Of a stretch of DNA of 64,000 nt, positions 9,142-15,950 are shown one piece after another. Made by a program: the position numbers and the translations under genes. Below the pieces are notes generated by a model that made no database searches, was not told where the DNA came from, and worked only from the letters and a program-made list of their open reading frames with translations. The number at the start of each line of letters is the position of its first letter. Positions within the stretch are counted from its first letter, which is position 1. Source of the stretch: an uncultured Muribaculaceae bacterium (GTDB lineage: Bacteria; Bacteroidota; Bacteroidia; Bacteroidales; Muribaculaceae). The stretch is taken from NCBI GenBank assembly GCA_934661195.1, contig CAKUJD010000002.1:336259-400258 (forward strand), in the 5' to 3' direction.

Positions 9142-9172
9142 CAAAATTAGTGCAAACCGAGCGCAATGCCAA
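9142..9172 (-). promoter_or_regulatory. Promoter of the UvrD-like gene (TTG - 20 nt - TAATTTTG)
   Basis: TTG (9172-9170) and TAATTTTG (9149-9142) on the minus strand. The -33 lies inside the first palindromic repeat unit and the -7 at its edge, so the repeat supplies the promoter. Confidence 0.6.
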
Positions 9173-9306
9173 GAAATGAACTCGTTCATTTTCTTGTGCA
9201 TTGCCGAGGTGCAGCCTAATTTATTTAACATTAGTGCAAACCGAGCGCAATGCCAGGAAATGAGCTTGCTCATTTTGTTGAGCATTGCCAAGGTGCAGCC
9301 TAATTT
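9147..9306. repeat. Two tandem copies of a 76-bp palindromic intergenic repeat
   Basis: Units at 9147-9222 and 9231-9306 match at 69 of 76 positions and are spaced 84 bp start to start. Each runs from TTAGTGCAAACCGAG to GGTGCAGCCTAATTT on the plus strand. Each contains a long dyad centred on a CTCG or CTTG loop (GCAATGCC...TTCATT...GCATTGCC). One stem difference is compensated (A-T in copy 1, G-C in copy 2). The open frames of 60-70 codons here are by-products of the repeat. Confidence 0.85.
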
Positions 9307-9327
9307 GTGATTGGGTGCAGAGTGGGT

Positions 9328-9783
9328 TTAAGTCAACAGGTCGTTGTAGTTGGGAATGTCGGGCAGAAAAGCGTAAGAATTTTTCTCATAGTCAATTTTG
9401 CAGCAAAAATGGGCCATGCCATTCGACACCATCAGGTAGTGGGCGCGCAGCACCATGTTGTAGCGCACTATTTGGTCAAATACCTTTTGAGTGATTGCAA
9501 TGCTAGGGGCCTTGTATTCCACTATGGCAAGCGGACTGCCATTGCGGTCGGTCACCAGCGTGTCGCAACGGCGCTTTATGCCGTTTTGCACCAGCGACAC
9601 CTCGTTGGCCATCAAAGCAGCCGGAAACTGCCGGCTCGTGATTAAAAACGACACAAAGTTTTGTCGCACCCACTCTTCGGGAGTGAGTGCGACAAAGCGG
9701 TGGCGCAGCGCGTCGAGCACTTGTATTGATTTTTCGCCTTTGCGCAGCCGCAATGGCTGCGGCGGTAAGTTGAGTTGTTGCAT
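9328..9783 (-). CDS. HsdR N-terminal-domain-like protein (PD-(D/E)xK fold)
   Basis: A 151-residue protein matching only the N-terminal nuclease-like domain of type I restriction HsdR subunits, a stand-alone form conserved in Bacteroidetes. The motif is visible as RRCDTLV, then IVEYKAPS, which supply the D and ExK of the nuclease core. Other blocks are LTPEEWVRQNFV and YLMVSNGMAHFCC. There is no helicase domain and no hsdM or hsdS nearby, so a restriction role is unlikely. The longer frame starts with GTG 9816; I prefer ATG 9783 (MQQLNLPP) because family members begin there. Its biological role is unknown. Confidence 0.83.
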   Translation of the reverse strand: MQQLNLPPQPLRLRKGEKSIQVLDALRHRFVALTPEEWVRQNFVSFLITSRQFPAALMANEVSLVQNGIKRRCDTLVTDRNGSPLAIVEYKAPSIAITQKVFDQIVRYNMVLRAHYLMVSNGMAHFCCKIDYEKNSYAFLPDIPNYNDLLT

Positions 9784-9820
9784 GTGGGCTCTGAAAGTTG
9801 GCCGCCCTGGCTGCACATGC

Positions 9821-10051
9821 CTATGCCGTGCAGGCTTGCGTCATCACCTTTTGGTAGCGCACTGAGTCGCGCATGATGCTGTCGCGCATAAGCACGTACA
9901 CCAACTCCTGCACTGGCGACAACTCGCTTGGGCGTTCGGTTTTCAAAATTTCATCGCATAGCAGCGTCTCTATCAGCATTTTCTGCTCTTCCTTGCTCAT
10001 GCCTCTCATCCGGCTGATCACCTTGGGGGTTATTACTATTGCATTCTCCAT
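9821..10051 (-). CDS. Small hypothetical protein (76 aa)
   Basis: I do not recognise this family. The protein is short, charged and helical in appearance, with MSKEEQKMLIETLL and a region of alternating M/R/D residues (YVLMRDSIMRDSVRYQ). It has no signal peptide or membrane helix. ATG 10051 is preferred to the frame opening at 10105, because a TACTTTTG promoter box (10089-10082) lies between them. It sits 37 nt upstream of the HsdR-N-like gene in the same direction and is probably co-transcribed. Confidence 0.65.
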   Translation of the reverse strand: MENAIVITPKVISRMRGMSKEEQKMLIETLLCDEILKTERPSELSPVQELVYVLMRDSIMRDSVRYQKVMTQACTA

Positions 10052-10081
10052 AACTATTATTATTTTTTTTGATTGGTAATG

Positions 10082-10089
10082 CAAAAGTA
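10082..10089 (-). promoter_or_regulatory. Promoter -7 box for the small gene / HsdR-N-like pair
   Basis: TACTTTTG on the minus strand, 30 nt before ATG 10051. No well-spaced -33 is apparent. Confidence 0.5.
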
Positions 10090-10171
10090 TCGGACTAGTG
10101 GGCAACCTAATTGCCCATGCCTCTTAATTAGCGTTTATTCGCTCGCCGGTTAAGTTGGCGTTTGCATGCTG

Positions 10172-10210
10172 AAAAGCAAAAGGCTCAATTTCTGCTGTGA
10201 AACTGAGCCT
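10172..10210 (-). terminator. Intrinsic terminator of the bamD-rpoZ operon
   Basis: AGGCTCA (10181-10187) pairs with TGAGCCT (10204-10210), and the minus strand continues into TTTTGCTTTT. It is about 75 nt past the rpoZ stop. Confidence 0.6.
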
Positions 10211-10286
10211 GTATAGCTTTTTGACGCAGATGCGTAAGCGTGTGGCATGTCTGCCGACTTCCACTCTGCTACATTTCTTTTCTTTT

Positions 10287-10625
10287 TTAGAAGTTGAAGT
10301 CGTCCTTCTCCTTTGCCAAGTTGCGGAAAGCAAGCTCGTGGTCGTTATATTCCTGAGTAGCAATGAGCGTAGGCTTGGGGAGTTTCTCGTAGTATCGAGA
10401 AATCTCAATCTGCTCGCGGTTTTCCGAAATCTCTTCGAGATTGTCGTTCATCGAGGCAAATTCCTGGAGCTTCTTTTCCAAATCGCTTTTCATCTCGGCG
10501 GCAATCTGATTTGCGCGCTTGCTGATGATACACACGGTCTCATAGATGTTACCTGTCTGTTGAGCCATATCCACTAAGTCGTGGATTGTAGTTGTGAGTG
10601 GTGCGTTTGTCTTCTTGTAATCCAT
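10287..10625 (-). CDS. rpoZ: DNA-directed RNA polymerase omega subunit, Bacteroidetes type
   Basis: The small RNA polymerase subunit that helps fold and hold beta prime. The 112 residues begin MDYKKTNAP and carry the family blocks NIYETVCIISKRANQI, FASMNDNLEEI and the very conserved REQIEISRYYEKLPKPTLIA. Bacteroidetes omega is diverged from E. coli RpoZ but has this signature and length. It follows bamD by 61 nt in the same direction, a pairing seen in other Bacteroidetes, and a terminator follows it. Confidence 0.9.
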   Translation of the reverse strand: MDYKKTNAPLTTTIHDLVDMAQQTGNIYETVCIISKRANQIAAEMKSDLEKKLQEFASMNDNLEEISENREQIEISRYYEKLPKPTLIATQEYNDHELAFRNLAKEKDDFNF

Positions 10626-10686
10626 TCTATTATATAAATGTTTTTGTTGTGTCGTCTTTTTTGTGCCTGGAGTGGTGCGCCTTGCT

Positions 10687-11493
10687 TTACTGCTCGCCCA
10701 CGTGCTTGCTGGCTATCTTGAAAATGTTTTCAGCCTCTTTCTTGTCCTTACTGTCGGGGTAGTCGTTAGTGAAGGCGTAGTATTCGTCAATCACCACGCG
10801 GTAGCGCTCCTCTTTGCGCTCGTCCACACTCTCCTCGGCCTCCTTGAAGCGGGCTTTGAGCACCAAGAACTCCAGCTGCTCCTTATATTTGCTGTAGGGG
10901 TAGTCCTTGATAGCGTTTTTGGCGGTTATAACGGCCGACTCATAGTTGTTGCCCATATAGTTGCCAAGGTTGTAATACAAGGTGGCGTTTTCAAGTTCTT
11001 TTAGCACCAACTTGTCTTGCAGCTCGAATATGGCGTTTTGGGCAATCGACACCTTGTCGCTTTTGGGATAATAGTCGAGAAAAGCCTGGAGCTCCTCAAT
11101 GGCCTTGTAGGTCTCGCTCTGGTCGAGCTGGGCCTCAGGCGAATCAAGGTAATATCCGTAGCCGGCATAGAAGTGAGCCAATTCGGCATACTGGCCTTTG
11201 GGGTAGTGCTGGTAATACTGCTTGAAGTATGACCCCGAATTCACATAGTCCTTGTTCTCGTAATAGCTGAGTCCAAGCAGATACAGCGACTCCTCGGCCT
11301 TGTCGGTGCCTTTGAACACCGGAATAAGGTCTTGCAGAATTGTGTATGCCTGGGTGTACTTCTTTTGCTCAAAAGCCTTCTTGGCATACGAGTACTTGTA
11401 GTTATAATCGGTGCTCTTAAGCACCTTGTTATACTCGCCGCAGCCGGTGAGCAGCAAGGTGGCGCATAGCGATATAAGTATCTTATTTGTCAT
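10687..11493 (-). CDS. bamD: Outer membrane assembly lipoprotein BamD
   Basis: The essential lipoprotein partner of BamA in the machine that inserts beta-barrel proteins into the outer membrane. The 268 residues begin with a type II signal peptide and lipobox LLTGC (lipid-modified C18). Repeated TPR-like helix pairs follow, with blocks such as ESLYLLGLSYYENKDY, FKQYYQHYPKGQYAE and AIEELQAFLDYYPKSD. ATG 11493 lies 33 nt from a TAATTTTG box. It heads an operon with rpoZ. Confidence 0.92.
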   Translation of the reverse strand: MTNKILISLCATLLLTGCGEYNKVLKSTDYNYKYSYAKKAFEQKKYTQAYTILQDLIPVFKGTDKAEESLYLLGLSYYENKDYVNSGSYFKQYYQHYPKGQYAELAHFYAGYGYYLDSPEAQLDQSETYKAIEELQAFLDYYPKSDKVSIAQNAIFELQDKLVLKELENATLYYNLGNYMGNNYESAVITAKNAIKDYPYSKYKEQLEFLVLKARFKEAEESVDERKEERYRVVIDEYYAFTNDYPDSKDKKEAENIFKIASKHVGEQ

Positions 11494-11525
11494 TTGCCTC
11501 TATATAGCTGTAGTCTTTTAGCTTA

Positions 11526-11533
11526 CAAAATTA
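11526..11533 (-). promoter_or_regulatory. bamD promoter -7 box
   Basis: TAATTTTG on the minus strand gives a start near 11520 and a short leader of about 25 nt. Confidence 0.55.
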
Positions 11534-11616
11534 GGCATTTTTCCACACATGACAAGCAAGTAGCCGCGAAAATCGCTATTTTTCGTTTTTTTTAATTAAC
11601 TTTCGCTTTGCGTGCA

Positions 11617-11630
11617 GCCACCGCGGTGGC
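11617..11630. promoter_or_regulatory. 14-bp perfect palindrome between bamD and the YtxH cluster
   Basis: GCCACCGCGGTGGC is a perfect dyad in otherwise AT-rich intergenic DNA, 50 bp upstream of the -33 proposed for the first YtxH gene. It could be a protein-binding site. No regulator is known from the sequence. Confidence 0.35.
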
Positions 11631-11679
11631 GCCATGGGCGGTGATATAACATTTTTTATAACAATGCTACGGCCAAAAA

Positions 11680-11711
11680 TTTGTTTATAAGGCAAATCGT
11701 GCGTAATTTTA
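11680..11711 (+). promoter_or_regulatory. Candidate promoter of the YtxH cluster (TTTG - 20 nt - TAATTTTA)
   Basis: TTTG at 11680-11683 and TAATTTTA at 11704-11711 with 20 nt between them. One base departs from TAnnTTTG. It lies 60 nt before the first ATG. Confidence 0.5.
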
Positions 11712-11771
11712 CACAAGCATAGCCGGCGTTGCCGGCGTGACGCATTGAGTTTAACATTAAATGAAATAATT

Positions 11772-11975
11772 ATGAAACCGATCAACATCGTTTTAGCAGT
11801 GATTGGCGGCGCAATTGCAGGCGCTGCAGTGGGCTTGCTTTTTGCGCCCGAGAAAGGAACCGACACCCGTACAAAAATCGCAGAGCTGCTGCGCAAAAAA
11901 GGCGTGAAGCTCAACAGCGAGAAGATGGACGAGCTCGTTGACGACATCACTAAAGAGATTAAGGTAGAGGAGTAA
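11772..11975 (+). CDS. YtxH domain-containing protein (first of a pair)
   Basis: A 67-residue protein with one N-terminal hydrophobic, glycine-rich segment (VLAVIGGAIAGAAVGLLFAP). The YtxH signature LLFAPEKGTDTR follows, then a charged helical tail. YtxH proteins are small membrane-anchored proteins tied to general stress in Gram-positives; no enzymatic role is known. ATG 11772 is used, since an earlier ATG at 11761 reaches a stop after two codons. It is the first of four small genes on the plus strand and a clear paralogue of the next one. Confidence 0.8.
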   Translation: MKPINIVLAVIGGAIAGAAVGLLFAPEKGTDTRTKIAELLRKKGVKLNSEKMDELVDDITKEIKVEE

Positions 11976-12041
11976 TTGCGCACACCGAGGCATTTTCCCT
12001 GCATTGTTTAATTGTATAAATCAAATTCACACAGAAAAGAC

Positions 12042-12239
12042 ATGAAAGCTCTCAATATTTTATACGCATTCCTTGGCGGCGCCATAGTGGGCTGCAGCAT
12101 AGCACTGCTTTTTGCTCCCGAGAAAGGTTCTGACCTGCGCAGCCGCATCAAGGAGCTGCTTAAGAAAAAAGGAATCGACTTCACCGACGATGAGGTGGAG
12201 CAGCTCGTTGACCAAATCAGCGCACAAATCGATCAGTAA
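12042..12239 (+). CDS. YtxH domain-containing protein (second of a pair)
   Basis: A 65-residue paralogue of the gene just upstream. It shares the layout of a glycine-rich hydrophobic N-terminus (GGAIVGCSIALLFAP), then LLFAPEKGSDLRSRIKELLKKKG and an acidic tail (VEQLVDQI). ATG 12042 aligns with the start of the first copy. The 66-nt gap and shared direction suggest one transcript. The pair looks like an old local duplication, since the tails have diverged. Confidence 0.78.
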   Translation: MKALNILYAFLGGAIVGCSIALLFAPEKGSDLRSRIKELLKKKGIDFTDDEVEQLVDQISAQIDQ

Positions 12240-12417
12240 TCCACCACTTGGCAGAGGCGAAGCATTAGCCAAAGCGGCGCGCTCGCCTTTTGCTCTAAGC
12301 CACAGTGTGCTCGTGGCACGCGTGTTCAGCCGGCTGGCCTGAGTCTATGGGCATAAATGCGGTTGAAATGCGTGCCATGTGCGCCATAAAAACTCAGCAT
12401 GATAAATAACACATTGT

Positions 12418-12768
12418 ATGGCAGAATTTGATTATAAGTCATTGTTAGGCGAAATCAAGAGCTACGCGTCGGTGCAGTTCGACTATGCCAAGCTCACTGC
12501 GGTTGAAAAGCTGTCGGTGCTGCTGTCGGCCATAGGGGTCGCACTGGTGCTGCTCATAATAGGAGCCTGCCTGCTATTCAACTTGAGTTCAGCCCTCGTG
12601 GCATGGCTCAACGAACAGATTGGCTGCATGTGGGCGTCCTATCTGATAGTGGCCGTGCTGCTGCTTGTGGTGCTGCTCATCGTGCTCAAGTGCCGCAAGG
12701 CGCTGATAGTTGACCCCATAACAAGATTTGTGACCAAGCTTTTCATCAAGCCAAATGACAAACAATAA
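12418..12768 (+). CDS. Putative holin-superfamily III (holin-X) membrane protein
   Basis: A 116-residue inner membrane protein with two strongly hydrophobic helices at about 34-62 and 72-94 (VLLIIGACLLF and LIVAVLLLVVLLIVL). They are flanked by an N-terminal amphipathic region and a basic C-terminal tail. This is the form of the phage_holin_3_6 family, which is chromosomal and usually unrelated to phage lysis. It overlaps the next gene by 14 bp, so the two are almost certainly translated from one mRNA. With the YtxH genes it forms a small envelope cluster of unknown function. Confidence 0.75.
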   Translation: MAEFDYKSLLGEIKSYASVQFDYAKLTAVEKLSVLLSAIGVALVLLIIGACLLFNLSSALVAWLNEQIGCMWASYLIVAVLLLVVLLIVLKCRKALIVDPITRFVTKLFIKPNDKQ

Positions 12769-13060
12769 TAGCAAACCCGCGGCAAGCGGAAACGCCGAAA
12801 GCCAGTGGAGGGGATACACCCTCGAACAGCTGCGCTACCAGCGCGCGCTTGCTGCCATAAAGTCAGAGGTGGCCAAGGAGCGCATTTCCGCCAAACTGAG
12901 CCTGGCCAAGGAGCAGGCCAGCAGTGGCAACGTGCGCAGTCTGCTGTTTGGCAGCGAAGTGATTGGCCGGCTGAAAGCGGTAGACTACCTGCTGATTGGA
13001 TACAAGGTGTCGAAGCTGTCCTACAAACTGTGGCACAAATTCAGCCACCGCGGCAAGTAG
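12755..13060 (+). CDS. Hypothetical protein, last gene of the YtxH/holin-X cluster
   Basis: A 101-residue basic protein whose family I cannot name. It has a long charged helix (about 30-57, rich in A, K and E) and a C-terminal stretch VDYLLIGYKVSKLSYKLWHKF that could lie on a membrane surface. There is no signal peptide. It begins inside the end of the holin-X gene (ATG 12755), a sign of coupled translation. A partner role for the holin-X protein is plausible but unproven. Confidence 0.65.
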   Translation: MTNNNSKPAASGNAESQWRGYTLEQLRYQRALAAIKSEVAKERISAKLSLAKEQASSGNVRSLLFGSEVIGRLKAVDYLLIGYKVSKLSYKLWHKFSHRGK

Positions 13061-13150
13061 CGAGTGCGCTCATATAAAAGACAACCACATAGGCAGAGAG
13101 GAGGAAACGGATATTGCCTGCCCCCCCTCTGCTTGCTTACTATGGATTAT

Positions 13151-13164
13151 GCATAACATTATGC
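13151..13164. promoter_or_regulatory. Inverted repeat next to the clpC promoter
   Basis: GCATAA-CA-TTATGC is a perfect 6-2-6 dyad ending 4 bp before the -24 element of the proposed sigma-54 promoter. It could be an operator, but it is close for a typical enhancer-binding site. Confidence 0.35.
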
Positions 13165-13168
13165 CATG

Positions 13169-13185
13169 TTGGCACGATAATTGCA
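13169..13185 (+). promoter_or_regulatory. Sigma-54-type (-24/-12) promoter before clpC
   Basis: TTGGCACG-ATAA-TTGCA matches the RpoN consensus at all conserved positions, with GG and GC exactly 10 nt apart (13171-13172 and 13183-13184). Transcription would begin near 13196, leaving a 70-nt leader. No TAnnTTTG promoter is evident between the previous gene and clpC. Confidence 0.55.
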
Positions 13186-13264
13186 GTTCAGTGACAAAAA
13201 GTGCATCCTGTTTATTCAAGTGCGAACAACTGCAATTGGAAATTTGGATTTTTACATACTATAA

Positions 13265-15832
13265 ATGAGCAAGAAAGCATTCAATAGTGTAGTCAGCAGA
13301 ATTTTGATTCACAGCCAAAACGAGGCTTTGAGGCTCAACTGCCATAAGTTGCAGCCCGAGCATGTGCTGCTTGGAATTTTGAAAACTAAGGACTCGGACG
13401 CCTACCAGGTGTTTGAAGACTTGCATGCGCCCATTTCCGACATTGAGTCGCGCCTTGAAGCTGAAATAAGCAGTTTCAACACCGATAAGCGATCCGGGTT
13501 TGGAGGCAATGACTCGGAGTGTTTTGCCGTGAGTCAGTCGATTAGCGACTTGCTGCGCGACACTCTGCTCGAGGCCGAGCGCCGCCACACTGAAGTGGCC
13601 AGCAGCGGGCACATGCTATTGGCTATGCTGCGAAGCGGCAACGACACATTCAACAGCAAACTAATGAAAGAAATGAACATAGACTATGATAAGGTGAACC
13701 AAATTCTCAGCAGTGAGGATTTCGTCGCCCCCGAGGCTGGGGCCGACTTTGCCGACGATGATGACACCATCGACGAGGATGGCGCCAGTGGTGACAGTGG
13801 CGCTGCCGGCCAAGGCGGACAGACGGCCCAACGCCGAAGCACAGCCGCCAGTGGCAAGGGAACACCCAGCATCGACAAATATGGCAAGGACATAACCCGT
13901 GCAGCTGCCGATGGCAAACTCGACCCTGTGATTGGGCGTGAGCGCGAAATCGAGAGGCTGGCTCAGATCTTGAGCCGCCGCAAGAAGAACAACCCTGTGC
14001 TTATAGGTGAGCCGGGCGTCGGGAAGTCGGCCATAATCGAAGGCCTTGCACTGCGCATTGTGGCCCACAAGGTGGCGCGAGTGCTGTTTGACAAGCGCAT
14101 CGTGGCCCTCGACATGGCCTCGGTTGTGGCTGGCACCAAATATCGTGGCCAGTTTGAAGAGCGCATAAAGTCGATTATCGATGAGGCTGCCGCCAACCCC
14201 GACCTCATTTTGTTTATCGACGAAATTCATACCATTGTGGGCGCAGGCAACGCAAGCGGCACAATGGATGCAGCCAACCTGCTTAAGCCGGCGCTCGCCC
14301 GCGGCGAAATTCAGTGCATCGGCGCCACCACCATCGATGAGTACCGCAAAAACATCGAGAAAGACGGAGCCCTTGAGCGCCGCTTCCAAAAGGTGATGGT
14401 GGAGCCGACAACGCCCGAGCAAACACTTGAAATATTGAGAAACATCAAGGGCGTGTATGAGAAGCATCACGGGGTGACTTACACCGACAGCGCACTTGAA
14501 GCGTGCGTCAAACTCACCGACCGCTATGTTAGCGACCGCTTTTTCCCCGACAAGGCCATCGATGCCCTCGATGAGGCTGGTGCGCGCTCCCGGATATCGA
14601 AGGTGGTGGTGCCGAAGGAAATTGACGACCTTGAGAAGAAGGTGGCCGAGGCGCAAGCCAACAAACTGAAGGCTGTGCAGGCACAGAACTTTGAGAGTGC
14701 CGCCGGCTATCGCGACCAACAAGAAAAGTTGCAAACGTCGCTCGAACAGGCAAAGACCGACTGGGAGCAGAAGCTCGATTCTCACCGCGAAACTGTGGAC
14801 GAAGCCGATGTTGCCGAAGTGGTGGCCATGATGACGGGTGTGCCTGTGCAGCGCATTGCACAGTCCGAGGGGCTGCGCCTGCTTGGCATGGCCGACGACT
14901 TGAAAGCCAAGGTCGTTGGTCAGGACGAGGCCATCGACAAGATAGTGCGCGCCATCAGACGCAACAGGGTGGGGCTTAAAGATCCCAACCGCCCAATCGG
15001 CTCATTCATGTTTCTTGGCTCAACAGGCGTAGGCAAGACGCTGCTTGCCAAGCGGCTGGCCGAATTCCTTTTCAACTCTGCCGATTCGCTGATACGCATC
15101 GACATGAGCGAATATATGGAGAAGTTCACCGTGTCGCGCCTTGTGGGCGCGCCTCCGGGCTATGTGGGCTATGAAGAGGGCGGACAGCTCACCGAAAAGG
15201 TGCGCCGCCACCCATATTCGGTGGTGCTGCTCGATGAGGTGGAAAAGGCCCACCCCGATGTGTTCAATATGCTGCTGCAAGTGCTTGACGAGGGTAACCT
15301 CACCGACAGTCTCGGCCGCAAAGTTGACTTCAAGAACACAATAATCATCATGACGTCGAACATAGGCACACGCGAGCTGAAGGACTTTGGCGCTGGCGTG
15401 GGCTTCAACACCTCGGTCATCACCAAGGATCGCGCCGACTCGGTGATTCGCAAAGCCCTTAACCGCAACTTTTCGCCCGAGTTTCTCAACCGCATCGACG
15501 ACATCATTACATTCGCCTCGCTCGACAAGCAAGCCATTGGCAAAATCATCGACATCGAGCTGGCTGCGTTCTACAAGCGCATCGGCGTGCTCGGCTACCG
15601 CCTCACAATCACCGATGCTGCCAAGCAGTTTATCGCCGACAAGGGTTATGACAACCAGTATGGAGCCCGCCCGCTGAAGCGAGCCATACAGACCTATGTT
15701 GAAGACCCGCTGTCGGAATTGATGCTGAAGCACGAGGGCATGGCCGAAGGCACCGAAATGGTGATTGACGTTGACGGCGACAACGTGAAGGCCGAATTGG
15801 CCGCAGAGCCAGTCAATGAAGAACAGAAGTGA
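13265..15832 (+). CDS. clpC: ATP-dependent Clp protease ATP-binding subunit ClpC
   Basis: A hexameric Hsp100 unfoldase that feeds proteins to ClpP. The 855 residues hold a Clp-N double repeat (about 1-145), an acidic linker rich in D/G/A, AAA-1 with Walker A GEPGVGKS (about 249), and a UVR-type coiled-coil insert (QAQNFESAAGYRDQQEKL). AAA-2 follows with Walker A GSTGVGKT (about 584). The UVR insert and short middle domain mark ClpC rather than ClpB. The loop GAGVGFNTS in AAA-2 fits the (L/I/V)GF tripeptide that docks on ClpP. ATG 13265 follows the sigma-54-type promoter and a terminator follows the gene. Confidence 0.92.
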   Translation: MSKKAFNSVVSRILIHSQNEALRLNCHKLQPEHVLLGILKTKDSDAYQVFEDLHAPISDIESRLEAEISSFNTDKRSGFGGNDSECFAVSQSISDLLRDTLLEAERRHTEVASSGHMLLAMLRSGNDTFNSKLMKEMNIDYDKVNQILSSEDFVAPEAGADFADDDDTIDEDGASGDSGAAGQGGQTAQRRSTAASGKGTPSIDKYGKDITRAAADGKLDPVIGREREIERLAQILSRRKKNNPVLIGEPGVGKSAIIEGLALRIVAHKVARVLFDKRIVALDMASVVAGTKYRGQFEERIKSIIDEAAANPDLILFIDEIHTIVGAGNASGTMDAANLLKPALARGEIQCIGATTIDEYRKNIEKDGALERRFQKVMVEPTTPEQTLEILRNIKGVYEKHHGVTYTDSALEACVKLTDRYVSDRFFPDKAIDALDEAGARSRISKVVVPKEIDDLEKKVAEAQANKLKAVQAQNFESAAGYRDQQEKLQTSLEQAKTDWEQKLDSHRETVDEADVAEVVAMMTGVPVQRIAQSEGLRLLGMADDLKAKVVGQDEAIDKIVRAIRRNRVGLKDPNRPIGSFMFLGSTGVGKTLLAKRLAEFLFNSADSLIRIDMSEYMEKFTVSRLVGAPPGYVGYEEGGQLTEKVRRHPYSVVLLDEVEKAHPDVFNMLLQVLDEGNLTDSLGRKVDFKNTIIIMTSNIGTRELKDFGAGVGFNTSVITKDRADSVIRKALNRNFSPEFLNRIDDIITFASLDKQAIGKIIDIELAAFYKRIGVLGYRLTITDAAKQFIADKGYDNQYGARPLKRAIQTYVEDPLSELMLKHEGMAEGTEMVIDVDGDNVKAELAAEPVNEEQK

Positions 15833-15870
15833 GTTCAGCCGGAATTCAAGCGACACACGATATGAAAAAA

Positions 15871-15901
15871 TGTCACGCCACAGCGGCGTGGCATTTTTTT
15901 T
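15871..15901 (+). terminator. Intrinsic terminator of clpC
   Basis: TGTCACGCC pairs with GGCGTGGCA around a short loop, followed by eight T. It separates clpC from htpG. Confidence 0.85.
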
Positions 15902-15950
15902 GTAGTATACACTTTTAGACTAACGAATAAAAATAAAAACAGAATTAGAT

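Noticed and set aside
9091..9310. Two overlapping frames with an internally repeated protein sequence
   Set aside because: They arise from translating the tandem palindromic repeat and have no start signal or conserved features.
12418..12768. Phage holin name suggesting a prophage remnant
   Set aside because: No other phage genes are nearby. The family is a common chromosomal membrane protein and sits with YtxH genes.
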